From Desulfobacteraceae bacterium (GTDB lineage: Bacteria > Desulfobacterota > Desulfobacteria > Desulfobacterales > Desulfosarcinaceae): 54,106 bases of DNA. Both the position numbers and the translations under genes were made by a program. Each line of letters begins with the position of its first letter. Positions within the stretch are counted from its first letter, which is position 1. Shown here piece after piece: positions 16,887-25,797 of the stretch. Location: positions 1-54,106 of the forward strand of contig JAAERL010000487.1 in NCBI GenBank assembly GCA_024230435.1. The letters are read 5' to 3'. The notes under the pieces were generated by a model, which saw only the letters and a list, made by a program, of their open reading frames with translations, ran no database searches and was not told where the DNA came from.

Positions 16887-17969
16887 ATGGCCGTGCGTAA
16901 TAAAACCATAATTTTCCTCATGCTGGTTCTGGCCCTGATGACGGCGATCGTCTTTTTAGAACGTGTGATCCTTGAACGCCAGATAAAGCCGCGCATCATT
17001 GAAACCCGGACAGAGTTGGCCGACTATGAAAAAGCCACGATTTCAATTTTTGATGTTTCGGCGCCTTCGGTGGTTTATATTTTCACCGAAAACGCCATGT
17101 CAGGTTTTTTCGGCCAAAAGCAGGTTCAACAAGGGGCCGGCTCCGGTTTTATATGGGATACACGCGGCCATGTGGTAACAAATTATCATGTAATCCGGGG
17201 AGCCCAGCGGGTTCAGGTGCGCCTGGATACCGGACAGGCCCTGGAAACCACCTATGTGGGCAGCTCCCCGGAATATGACCTTGCAGTTGTCAGATTACAC
17301 TCCGTCCCATCGGGTTTAAAGCCCATTCCATTGGGAAATTCGGCAAATTTGCGGGTTGGGCAAACCGTTTTTGCAATTGGCAATCCTTATGGCCTGTCAA
17401 GAACCCTGACAACAGGCATCATAAGTGCGCTTGACCGGCGATTGCCCACATCCATAGGTCGTGAAGTGGCGGGCGTGATTCAAACGGACGCAGCAATTAA
17501 TCCCGGCAATTCCGGTGGTCCCTTACTGGACTCCGCCGGCCAGCTGATCGGTGTAAACACAGCTATCATTTCCAACTCAGGCAGCTATTCAGGGATCGGG
17601 TTCGCCGTGCCTGCAGATATAGTCAATCATGTGATCCCGGTATTGATCAGCCAAGGCAAGATACCGCGTCCCGGCATAGGGATTATTGTCTTAGATGAAC
17701 AATCAGCTGCGGGGCTGGGGGTGGCGGGCGTGATCATCGACCGTGTCTTACCCGGCTCTGAAGCTGCTAAAGCCGGTTTGAAGGGAATCGATTATTATGA
17801 AAGGACGTTAGGAGATATCATTGTTGGCATAAACAATGAGCAAGTCACAAATACAATGGAATTTATGCGCATGCTGCAAAGCCTTGAGATTGGACAAGGC
17901 ATAAACCTTAAAGTCCGCAGAGGGGACCACATTCGCTCAGTAAATGTTCTGGTAATGGATATCTCGTGA
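16887..17969 (+). CDS. Membrane-anchored HtrA/Deg-type serine protease with one PDZ domain
   Basis: A 360-residue DegS-like protein. One N-terminal transmembrane anchor (about 8-25) is followed by a trypsin-like domain with catalytic H101 (TNYHVI), D131 (EYDLAV) and S209 (GNSGGP). A single PDZ domain spans about 265-355. The layout (anchor, protease, one PDZ) points to a periplasm-facing envelope-stress protease, not a soluble DegP with two PDZ domains. The gene stands 78 bp after pdxT and may be separately expressed. Palindromic repeats follow its stop codon. Confidence 0.9.
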   Translation: MAVRNKTIIFLMLVLALMTAIVFLERVILERQIKPRIIETRTELADYEKATISIFDVSAPSVVYIFTENAMSGFFGQKQVQQGAGSGFIWDTRGHVVTNYHVIRGAQRVQVRLDTGQALETTYVGSSPEYDLAVVRLHSVPSGLKPIPLGNSANLRVGQTVFAIGNPYGLSRTLTTGIISALDRRLPTSIGREVAGVIQTDAAINPGNSGGPLLDSAGQLIGVNTAIISNSGSYSGIGFAVPADIVNHVIPVLISQGKIPRPGIGIIVLDEQSAAGLGVAGVIIDRVLPGSEAAKAGLKGIDYYERTLGDIIVGINNEQVTNTMEFMRMLQSLEIGQGINLKVRRGDHIRSVNVLVMDIS

Positions 17970-17986
17970 CTGCGATCTATATGCCC

Positions 17987-18091
17987 TTTGAATTCGTTTT
18001 CGTTATGTTGCGCCAATGGGCGCAAAAAGATACTATATAATCACTATATAATCAGTATGCGCCCATCTGCACGCCTTAAAACGAATCCAAA
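17987..18091. repeat. Palindromic repeat family II, copy B
   Basis: Inverted ends TTTGAATTCGTTTT (17987-18000) and AAAACGAATCCAAA (18078-18091). The inner TGTTGCGCCAATGGGCGC hairpin corresponds to copy A at 5016-5098 read on the other strand. The core also holds a short duplication of CTATATAATCA. Confidence 0.65.
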
Positions 18092-18165
18092 TCCGGGGAC
18101 CGATAACGGTATATTTGCTGCTTTTAACACCATTGAGCTGAGATCGGTTTGCAGTAATCCATTAA

Positions 18166-18352
18166 GGCGATTTACAGTTAAAGAATATACCATCTTGTAT
18201 GTCTTTTTTCCCGTCTTGTGCGTTATGCCAAAGGTGCGAATACTTTAAGTATGCAAACTGATCAGCAAACTTTGGCATGCCTTGAAGCCGAAAAAAAAAT
18301 CTAAGCCCGATATGGTATCTGTTAAGATGCTATATTTTTTCCGCCAATCGCC
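18166..18352. repeat. MITE-like element family I, copy 1
   Basis: Ends GGCGATT (18166) and AATCGCC (to 18352) are flanked by TAA on both sides (18163-18165 and 18353-18355), as after transposition. The 187-bp interior is shared with copies at 37762 and 50698, including TACAGTTAAAGAATATACC near the left end and the AAGTATGCAAAC segment. No open frame for a transposase is present. The right end supplies the last base of the TAG stop codon of the adjoining response-regulator gene. Confidence 0.75.
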
Positions 18353-18729
18353 TAAACCGTTTCGATATTCGTTAAATCTTTAATCTCAACGAGCAGGCGA
18401 GCCCGGTCCAGGGGTTTTTCCATGGTCACCTGTGCCCCTAGCTTATCAGCTAATAATAAATAGTCTCCAGGCGCATTCCGGCCTCCGCCGGATACGGCTA
18501 TAATTTTTACGGTCGGAAACTCCTGGCGCAAAGCTACAATGGTTTCAACACCCTCTTTTTCCGGCATGATAATGTCTGTAATAATCAGATCAGTGCGTAA
18601 CCTTCGAAAACTTGCAATGGCTTGTCTACCATCTACCGCCTCGTGGACCTCATATCCTTCCTTTTCCAGAACACGGCGCAACATAAGACGGAATTGTTCA
18701 TCATCGTCAACGATTAAAATACGTTTCAT
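18352..18729 (-). CDS. Single-domain response regulator
   Basis: A receiver domain without an output domain, 125 residues from ATG 18729. That start has AGGAG 8 bp upstream and makes MKRILIVDDD the N terminus; an upstream start at 18765 is less likely. The acidic pair D8/D9, phospho-acceptor D52 (LIITDIIMPEKEG), S80 and K105 (MEKPLD) are present. No kinase is adjacent. It may act as a phosphorelay intermediate or signal by protein contacts, for example with the orphan hybrid kinase at 47117 (speculation). Its stop codon is completed by the end of repeat element I. Confidence 0.88.
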   Translation of the reverse strand: MKRILIVDDDEQFRLMLRRVLEKEGYEVHEAVDGRQAIASFRRLRTDLIITDIIMPEKEGVETIVALRQEFPTVKIIAVSGGGRNAPGDYLLLADKLGAQVTMEKPLDRARLLVEIKDLTNIETV

Positions 18730-19369
18730 CACAAATGCTCCTGATTGATCAGACCATTCCCCCAACTAATCAGCTTACCTGTGATGGATTTGGGAACAAT
18801 CCTTAATTATTTGAATTTATTCATTTCAACCGAAAATTCAATTTCGGTGATCTGCTCCGGACTCATACATGCATCGAATCCGCAGCAGAAAATAAACCGG
18901 TTATTATTTTATTGTCCTGTCCGCATTTGAATCGCTTAACGTAAATTATCGGCTTCAAGCAGTGATCAAGAGCGTATGTAAGCCGCTATCTTATCTGTCC
19001 GGTACTGGTAAGTACAGCAGCGCAACGATTTTCAATCGTACCATGGAAGGAACAAAGCCCCAAGCCAGTTCCAAACATAACAAATACTAATTGTTAAAAA
19101 TTCAGGCCGGTTAAATAAAAGCCAGTCTCTTGAGAGCTTCAGGTGAGCAGAGCTGTTGCGTAAGTTGTATTTTGCAAGATGAGCAAGCAATGTCAATTCC
19201 TGGATTAAACCATTTTTCTTTCGCTTGCCACCGGCAAGCCTTCAATTATTGGCGGAAAAATGCTCCTGCTAAAAAAATATTATCCAGAGCACGTCACACA
19301 TAATTAAATCGCCTTTTTTTCAGTAAACTTAAATGGTGTTCATCCTGACCTGAAGAGGGTGTCTGACAA
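18730..19369. other. Intergenic region
   Basis: About 640 bp between the response regulator and the rarA stop codon. It is AT-rich and probably contains the response-regulator promoter. I see no gene or clear structured RNA. Confidence 0.35.
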
Positions 19370-20707
19370 TTATGTTTTTTTTCGCCAATCGTCCAATCTT
19401 TGTTTGATTTGTTTTTCATACCCTCTTTTCATTGGTGAATAAAAAATAGTCTCTTGCAATTTTTCCGGCAGATAATCCTGGCGTACATAGGCATCTTTAT
19501 AATCGTGGGCATATTTATAACCATGTCCATAGCCCATATTTTTCATCAGTTGTGAAGGCGCGTTTCTAATGTGCGGGGGAACCGGCAGGGCGCCTGTTTT
19601 TTGAATGGCTTGTTGTACGAGCCCGTATGCTTTATACAAGCTATTGCTCTTGGGCGCAGTTGCCAGATACACAGCCGCTTGAGCCAGCGCCAAATCGCCT
19701 TCGGGAGAACCAAGAAATCGATAAGCATCAACAGCTGCCAAGCACACACGCAAAGCATAAGGATCGGCGTTGCCGATATCTTCAGAAGCAAAACGGACCA
19801 TACGGCGTGCTACATACATCGGAGCTTCACCAGCCTCGAGCATGCGGGCCAGCCAATACATGGCTGCATCCGGGTCGCTGCCCCGCAGGCTTTTATGCAA
19901 GGCTGAAATTAAATTGTAATGTTGCTCACCGGCTTTGTCATATTGCAAGGCCTTGCGCTGTATGGCCTGCTCTATATCTTCGATAAGAATCTGACGTTTT
20001 TCACCTTCCCGGCAAGGCCCCTGTCTGGCCATAGTCAACAAGCAGGCCATTTCCAGACTGTTTAACGCTGTGCGTGCATCCCCGTCCGAAATCCTGATCA
20101 AATGACGGGCCGCCTCTTTGGTCAGCAATAACTTGTGACGCCCCAAGCCATGTTCGTCATCATTCAATGCCCGGTTCAAAATGCTGTGCAAGCTATCTTC
20201 ATCCAAGGGCTTTAAGGTAAGAACACGGCACCGCGAAAGCAATGGGGCAATAATTTCAAACGAAGGATTCTCTGTCGTAGCGCCGATCAATGTCAGCAAC
20301 CCGCTTTCCACATGATGCAGAAACGCATCCTGCTGTGCCTTGTTAAATCGGTGAATCTCATCGACAAATACCACGGTGGGCCTTTTATGAAGCCTTATTT
20401 GATCCCTGGCTTCATCAATGACCGCTCTGATTTCCTTTACACCGGATAATACTGCGGAAAAATGTACAAAATAGGCGCCGGATTCAGCAGTAACAATTCT
20501 GGCCAGAGTCGTTTTCCCGCATCCGGGAGGCCCCCAGAAAATTATAGAAAAAATGCGGTCCTGCCGGACAGCCTGACCAAGCAAGGTGCTCTGGCCCACG
20601 ACATGTTCCTGGCCGGCAAAATCATCCAGGCTTCGGGGTCTCATCCGCTCAGCCAGCGGCTTGGACTCTGCCGGTTGATAGTGACTGTGTTGATCAAAAA
20701 GTTCCAT
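19370..20707 (-). CDS. rarA: Replication-associated recombination protein A (AAA+ ATPase)
   Basis: Clamp-loader-like ATPase of the MgsA/RarA/WRNIP1 family, acting at stalled replication forks. The 445 residues show Walker A GPPGCGKT (59-66), Walker B VFVDEIHRFN (113-122), sensor 1 GATTENPSFEI, and the family C-terminal region ending in RLDDWRKK. GGGAG lies 9 bp before the ATG. The last codons (GACGATTGGCGAAAAAAA) resemble the end of repeat family I, but the encoded RLxxW tail looks typical for the family. Confidence 0.93.
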   Translation of the reverse strand: MELFDQHSHYQPAESKPLAERMRPRSLDDFAGQEHVVGQSTLLGQAVRQDRIFSIIFWGPPGCGKTTLARIVTAESGAYFVHFSAVLSGVKEIRAVIDEARDQIRLHKRPTVVFVDEIHRFNKAQQDAFLHHVESGLLTLIGATTENPSFEIIAPLLSRCRVLTLKPLDEDSLHSILNRALNDDEHGLGRHKLLLTKEAARHLIRISDGDARTALNSLEMACLLTMARQGPCREGEKRQILIEDIEQAIQRKALQYDKAGEQHYNLISALHKSLRGSDPDAAMYWLARMLEAGEAPMYVARRMVRFASEDIGNADPYALRVCLAAVDAYRFLGSPEGDLALAQAAVYLATAPKSNSLYKAYGLVQQAIQKTGALPVPPHIRNAPSQLMKNMGYGHGYKYAHDYKDAYVRQDYLPEKLQETIFYSPMKRGYEKQIKQRLDDWRKKT

Positions 20708-20957
20708 TCATCATACTCCCATGGCATCCGATTTTTTATTTTTTTAATTATTTTATACTCCAACTATTTGCTGTTTTTGTTTAAATCGGATATTGATTTC
20801 TAATGATAGCCGTCTTTGAGCATACGAAATTCTTTTCAGTCCGGTAAAAAGACTGCATTCCAATTTAAAGCATGCCCGTATGTCTGTTCTCGCGGTAACG
20901 ATACCAAGTTCGGCTAACTTTCGTAAAGTCCTACACTCAAAAAGGAGGTAAAAATCC

Positions 20958-23039
20958 ATGCCAAAACCATTAAAGGTGTTTTTGATCACCGTAATTGGTG
21001 TTATCATATTAATTATTACGGCAATCCTGATCGCCCCCCTGGTCATCAGTCTTGAATCCTACAAACCCAAAATTGAAAAACAGGTTTCCCAAATTACCGG
21101 GCGTCCCTTCGAACTTAGGGGTAAATTACAACCATCCGTATTTCCATGGGTCGGTGTTGCCCTGTCTGACTTACATATGGGAAATCCTTCCGATTTCGAT
21201 CAAAAAGATTTTGTTTCCGTACAGGATTTCGAAGTCCGCATCAAGTTGCTCCCCTTGCTGGCCCGCAAGGTTAAAGTTAAACGCTTTATTGTAAAAAGCC
21301 CAAAAATCTTTCTTGAGAAAAACAGTCAGGGAAAGGGCAACTGGGAAGGCATAGGAAAAACACAGGACACGTCTTTACCGGAGCCGCCGGATTCTTCAAC
21401 ACCACCAAGCGGCCAGGAGCCCGAGCAAACCGATTCTGCCGAAACCGCACAAAGCGCATTGGTATTGCCGGATTTTGCCATTGGTGAGTTTTCCATAACA
21501 GATGGCTTGCTAAACTGGAAAGACCAAACCACAAATACCAGCAAAGAAATAAAAGAAATCAATCTCGTACTCGCAAACGTGTCTACCGATAAACCCATTC
21601 AAGTTAATTTTCATGCCACTGCAGATAATTATCCCGTAGCCCTTAAAGGAACAGTGGGACCAGTGGGCCGGGAACCCGATAAAGCCCCGATTGCAGTAAA
21701 TTTAACATCCACCCTGATTAATGAGCTTATTATTGTGCTCACAGGACAGGTAAAAAATGCCTTATCTTCTCCAAATATACAGATGAGCATGAAAATTGAG
21801 CCTTTTTCGCTCCGAAACGCGTTTAAAACCCTCAAACAACCATTTCCCCTGGAAACGGCCGATGACACAGTGTTCAACAAACTCGGCCTGGATGCTCAGT
21901 TAAAAGGCTCTGCCGATCAAATTTCAATTTCCAACGGCAACATTTTGCTTGACAGCTCGAAAATGACATTCTCAGTTCTGGCAAAAGAATTCGGCAAACC
22001 GAACCTGACGTTCAACGGCGAATTGGATGCTATTGATGTGGACAGGTATCTGCCGCCGCCGCAAACGGCTACCGATGAAAAGGATAAAAAGCCTGAGCCT
22101 GCTCCAAAAGAAGATACTGCCCAAGAACCGGCTAAAAAAAACGGCTACGGTCCCCTGCTCAAGCTTGTAATGGACGCAAAATTCAAAGCCGGTCAATTGA
22201 AAGTAAAAAAGGCTAATATGCGTAATGTCAACATTGCTGTAACGGCCAAAGACGGTATGATCCGGGTCAATCCGGCAGAAATGGATCTATATGAGGGAGC
22301 CCTGGCCGCTACCGCGCAAATGGACCTGCGCGGCGATACACCCAAAAGCAACATAAATCTGGACTTAAAGAGTGTACAATCCGGCCCGCTTGTCAAAGAT
22401 ATATTGGAAAAAAATATTATTGAAGGTGTGCTCAAAGCTGCATTAGATTTTGAGTTTGAAGGCGCCGAGCCGGCTTTGATCAGACAAACATTAGGCGGTA
22501 AAGGCGAACTCAATTTTAATGACGGCGCCATTGTGGGCATTGACCTTGCGGACATGGTTCGCAATATTCGTTCGTCTTTTTCCGGTCAAAAAACCACCGA
22601 AAAGCCGCGTACCGATTTTTCTGAATTGTCCGTTCCTTTCACAGCCTCCAAGGGTATCATCAACTTAGATGGTGCAACACTGAATTCACCTTTGCTGCGC
22701 ATTACAGCAGACGGAAAAACCAACCTTGCCGAGGAAAAGCTTGCCATAACGGTGAAACCCAAATTCGTCGCCACCTTGGTGGGACAAGGTGACGAAAAAA
22801 AGCGTTCCGGCATCATGGTGCCAGTAATTGTGGGGGGAACTTATGAAAAGCCCACATTCCGCCCGGATCTAAAAGCACTTATAACCGACCCGTCCGGGAT
22901 CCCCGGGTCGGAAAACATCACAAAGGAGACACAAAAAGCCAAAAAACAAGTTGATGAAAAAAAGGAAAAGGCTACAGAAGATATCGAAGAAAAGGCAAAG
23001 GACTTGTTTGACAAGCTGCCCATTGCGCCAAAGCAATAG
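20958..23039 (+). CDS. AsmA family protein
   Basis: A 693-residue inner-membrane-anchored periplasmic protein. One N-terminal transmembrane helix (about 7-30) is followed by the AsmA N-terminal motif (PKIEKQVSQITGRPFELRGKL). A long beta-rich part follows, with a Pro/Glu/Thr-rich linker near 138-160 and another near 375-395. The AsmA C-terminal domain is at about 490-600 (GGKGELNFNDGAIVGIDLADMVR). The end is charged and coiled-coil-like (KAKKQVDEKKEKATEDIEEKAK). AsmA-like proteins are implicated in phospholipid transport and outer-membrane biogenesis. A strong AAGGAGGT precedes the ATG. The LEA-type lipoprotein follows in the same direction. Confidence 0.88.
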   Translation: MPKPLKVFLITVIGVIILIITAILIAPLVISLESYKPKIEKQVSQITGRPFELRGKLQPSVFPWVGVALSDLHMGNPSDFDQKDFVSVQDFEVRIKLLPLLARKVKVKRFIVKSPKIFLEKNSQGKGNWEGIGKTQDTSLPEPPDSSTPPSGQEPEQTDSAETAQSALVLPDFAIGEFSITDGLLNWKDQTTNTSKEIKEINLVLANVSTDKPIQVNFHATADNYPVALKGTVGPVGREPDKAPIAVNLTSTLINELIIVLTGQVKNALSSPNIQMSMKIEPFSLRNAFKTLKQPFPLETADDTVFNKLGLDAQLKGSADQISISNGNILLDSSKMTFSVLAKEFGKPNLTFNGELDAIDVDRYLPPPQTATDEKDKKPEPAPKEDTAQEPAKKNGYGPLLKLVMDAKFKAGQLKVKKANMRNVNIAVTAKDGMIRVNPAEMDLYEGALAATAQMDLRGDTPKSNINLDLKSVQSGPLVKDILEKNIIEGVLKAALDFEFEGAEPALIRQTLGGKGELNFNDGAIVGIDLADMVRNIRSSFSGQKTTEKPRTDFSELSVPFTASKGIINLDGATLNSPLLRITADGKTNLAEEKLAITVKPKFVATLVGQGDEKKRSGIMVPVIVGGTYEKPTFRPDLKALITDPSGIPGSENITKETQKAKKQVDEKKEKATEDIEEKAKDLFDKLPIAPKQ

Positions 23040-23226
23040 TTCAAATTCATTTACTGGCCGCGTCCATTCTGAAGCAAACTAAATTTTATGGAATCAGGGC
23101 GCACAAAAAACTTTACTACAGGCGTAGAATTAATACTGCAAAGATAAAATTTTTCAAAAATGATACAACATCGGACGAATTGACCATTCCAAAGATGGAC
23201 GCAAAATAAACAAGGAGACACCCATT

Positions 23227-23745
23227 ATGATCCCAAAAAAAAAGCCCTGGAGCCATATTTTTTTGATGGCGTCTTTGGCCTTTTTACTGCTTTGCGGGTG
23301 CGCATCACTTAAAAGCCGGACAGAACCGCCCCGTGTCAACCTTGCTTCTATGCGGGTTAAGCAAATCAGAGGGCTTGAAGCTGCTTTTGAAGTAGATTTG
23401 CGGGTACTAAACCGCAGTGAAAAGCCATTGATGATTCAAGGAGTTGATTGCGATCTGGCGTTCAATAACCGCCAATTCGCTCAGGGCGTGGCCGGTAAGC
23501 AACAACAAATCCCCCCTTATGAAAGCAAAATCGTTACGTTGACAGTTTATTCTTCCATGCTGAATATGGTCAACGTGGTTCAGCGTTTAATAAAGCAGCC
23601 AGATAAGGCTTCGAAGGTTGAAAAATGGAGCTATGCCTTGAAAGGCCATGTGCGAGCCGGCAGTCAGGCGTCTTCATACAAAATCCCAATCAACAGCAAG
23701 GGAGAGATTAATTTAAAAGCAATAACCGCACCTGATGGATACTAA
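23227..23745 (+). CDS. LEA type 2 / WHy-domain lipoprotein
   Basis: A 172-residue lipoprotein. The signal peptide ends in the lipobox LLCGC (C25). The rest matches the LEA-2/WHy beta-sandwich: a RVKQIRGLEAAFEVDLRVLNRSEKPL strand pattern, here quoted in part, followed by IPPYESKIVTLTVY. Such domains are common in small envelope lipoproteins of this phylum. AAGGAGA is 7-8 bp upstream of the ATG. It lies 187 bp after the AsmA-like gene and may be linked to it. Confidence 0.8.
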   Translation: MIPKKKPWSHIFLMASLAFLLLCGCASLKSRTEPPRVNLASMRVKQIRGLEAAFEVDLRVLNRSEKPLMIQGVDCDLAFNNRQFAQGVAGKQQQIPPYESKIVTLTVYSSMLNMVNVVQRLIKQPDKASKVEKWSYALKGHVRAGSQASSYKIPINSKGEINLKAITAPDGY

Positions 23746-23778
23746 GCAGCTTGGCGGAATGATAAGGGCCCCTAAAAA

Positions 23779-23822
23779 CTGAAATCAAACTGAAATCAAA
23801 CTGAAATCAAACTGAAATCAAA
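23779..23822. repeat. Tandem repeat, 4 x 11 bp
   Basis: Four perfect copies of CTGAAATCAAA in a row. The array ends directly at the AAAGGA ribosome site of the glycosyltransferase gene, so copy number would change spacing in its leader or promoter. Confidence 0.9.
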
Positions 23823-23834
23823 AGGAAATTACAA

Positions 23835-24982
23835 ATGATTCTGCAAATCGCAGGAAAGTTTACAATAACCACTCACTTACAATAATAAATCGTGCTCTTG
23901 CTCTTGAATTATCAAAATATTTTGATGTGTACATAGCTGCACATGACTCGTATAGCCCTGAATATAACATTAAAGAAGAAGATGCAAATGGATTAAAGAA
24001 ACTTGAATCCAAGAAACTGACTGTACCGCCCCATGTGCAACTCAGACATACTTATCCGCCAAAATGGTTATGGCCGCAGCATGATGATACAAAGCTTATT
24101 TACATTCAACCATGGGAATTTGTAAAAGTACCTTTCGAATGGCAATATAAATTTGAAACCTTTGCCGATGCCTTAATTGCGCCAAGTGAATTCAACAGGC
24201 GGTCCTTTATAGAGGGGGGATTACATCCGGATAATGTTTTTACAATTCCAAATGGTTATGACGATACGATATACAACACAAAAAAATCCAATCTATTTCC
24301 TGGGATAGATCCTGACAAATTTAATTTTGTATTCGTTGGAAATACACATAAGAGAAAAGGGTTGGATATTCTTTTACCAGCCTGGAGTAAATGCTTTAAA
24401 AATGATGATAAAGTACAACTTATAATTAAAGATAACTCTGATGTTTATGATGAAACCGATATTGAGAGCCACATCATCAATTTGCAAAACAAAACAAAAT
24501 GCGCTGAAATAATCTACATTGATTCTCAGCTATCCGATGAAGAAATGGCTAGTATTTTTAAATCATCAAAAGCAATTGTGCATCCATACAGGGGGGAGGG
24601 TTTTGGAATGCCTATCCAGGAAGCATTAGCTTGCGGGTGCTGGCCAATCATTCCTGATAAAGGTCCAACTGATGAATTTGTCCCTCCAGAAGCCGGAACC
24701 AGAATTGAAACACGGCAGATTCCAATAGATACGACCCACCTTCTACCACCCGGATGTGCTTTATCACGGATGGTTTCCCCCACATTCATAAATGAACCTT
24801 CCAGTCAAAGTTTACAAAATGCAATGAAATATGTTTATCTTAATTTTGATAAACAAAACTTTTATAATAAAATTAAAAAGTTAGAAATGAAAAATACATG
24901 GGAAAATGTATGTTTGATGTACAAGGATGTCATAACTCATATTGGATCAAAAGAAAAAACCAGCAGGCAAAAATTTCGATAG
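23835..24982 (+). CDS. Glycosyltransferase family 4-type, frameshifted near the start
   Basis: A GT-B glycosyltransferase of about 382 residues if one base is restored. ATG 23835 (ribosome site AAAGGA) encodes MILQIAGK; the homologous continuation VYNNHSLTIINRALALELSKYF lies in another frame starting at 23858, and the first frame stops after 16 codons. A one-base loss near 23858 explains this. Without repair only a GTG start at 23927 remains, lacking the N-terminal strand and loop. The C-terminal domain is intact: FVGNTHKRKGLDIL and the nucleotide-sugar motif YRGEGFGMPIQEALACG. The gene is clearly more AT-rich than its neighbours, suggesting transfer. It may be phase-variable, a recent pseudogene, or a sequence error. 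Confidence 0.75.
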
Positions 24983-25029
24983 GTGAACTGAAAAACTTAA
25001 AGTAACGGCGCCAGCGGCAAAATTATATT

Positions 25030-25797
25030 TCACCGCTGGACCCGAAAGATCACATCTATCACGTTACGAACATATTGCTCGGACGGAACAGACTCAATTG
25101 TCTCTTGGGGAAAGGCAACTTTGTCTTTGAAATGCCGGGCTATGATGTGAAACAAATCGACTCTTTCTTCGGGGGCCAGATCGTTGCGGCGCATCAGGGC
25201 CTGCAATGCCAGGCCTGCTTCTTCAGCTGTTATTTGCTGACGCAATCTTGCCACAAGATGCGGATGCTCACGCAATGAGTTATAGTAGTTTTTCTCCAGA
25301 ATCAAATTCAGGTCAGGCTGTATGGCCTTTGCTTCCTTGATGACAATGGTGTTGGCAGCCAAATCGCCTAGACGCTGGGCATGGCGGTTGATCAGGCAGG
25401 CAATACCGCCGAGCAGATAAAACATGGGCAGGCTGTCCACGGCCCGCAGCAGGTTCCGTAATACAATCTGGTTGATATCCAGGTGCAGGCCTCTAATATC
25501 GATAACCCTGAGGCCGAACAGGCGTTTTCCCAAAGTTTGCCCATTCCAATACCATTCCATAATAATTGCGTATCCGATGGGGCAGGTAAAATACAAGACA
25601 AATACAATGGCTTTGGGCAAATCGTAGCTGAGAATACCCAAACGCGAGACAATGGATATTAGGATGTGTATTGCCAAAAAGATGCTGAACGCGTCGATGA
25701 TCCAGGCCAGGCAGCGGCTGACAGGACCCGCCAAAAGCAATGAAAAACAAACACCTTCAGGTGTGCGAATGCGTAATTGGTTCGTACGCTCACTCAT
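25030..25797 (-). CDS. RDD family membrane protein
   Basis: A 255-residue protein from ATG 25797, which overlaps the upstream gene's stop codon (ATGAGTGA) and has AGAGG upstream. The RDD domain is at about 20-150. It has the R..A..ID signature (CLAWIIDAFSIFLAIH), the YWNGQTLGKRLFGLRVID loop and the C-terminal GDLAANTIV. Three or four transmembrane helices are present. The remaining 100 residues are soluble and helical, starting near the NYYNSLREHPHL segment. It is the last gene of the MoxR operon. RDD function is generally unknown; some members are proposed transporters. Confidence 0.85.
   Translation of the reverse strand: MSERTNQLRIRTPEGVCFSLLLAGPVSRCLAWIIDAFSIFLAIHILISIVSRLGILSYDLPKAIVFVLYFTCPIGYAIIMEWYWNGQTLGKRLFGLRVIDIRGLHLDINQIVLRNLLRAVDSLPMFYLLGGIACLINRHAQRLGDLAANTIVIKEAKAIQPDLNLILEKNYYNSLREHPHLVARLRQQITAEEAGLALQALMRRNDLAPEERVDLFHIIARHFKDKVAFPQETIESVPSEQYVRNVIDVIFRVQR

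Noticed and set aside
19370-19400. End of rarA resembles the end of repeat family I (GACGATTGGCGAAAAAAA)
   Set aside because: The encoded RLDDWRKK tail fits the RarA family C terminus, and neither a partner end nor a target duplication is visible. Taken as coincidence.
25011-25039. Hairpin CCAGCGG/CCGCTGG between the glycosyltransferase and the RDD gene as a terminator
   Set aside because: The 15-nt loop is large, one arm lies within the RDD coding end, and no T run follows on either strand.
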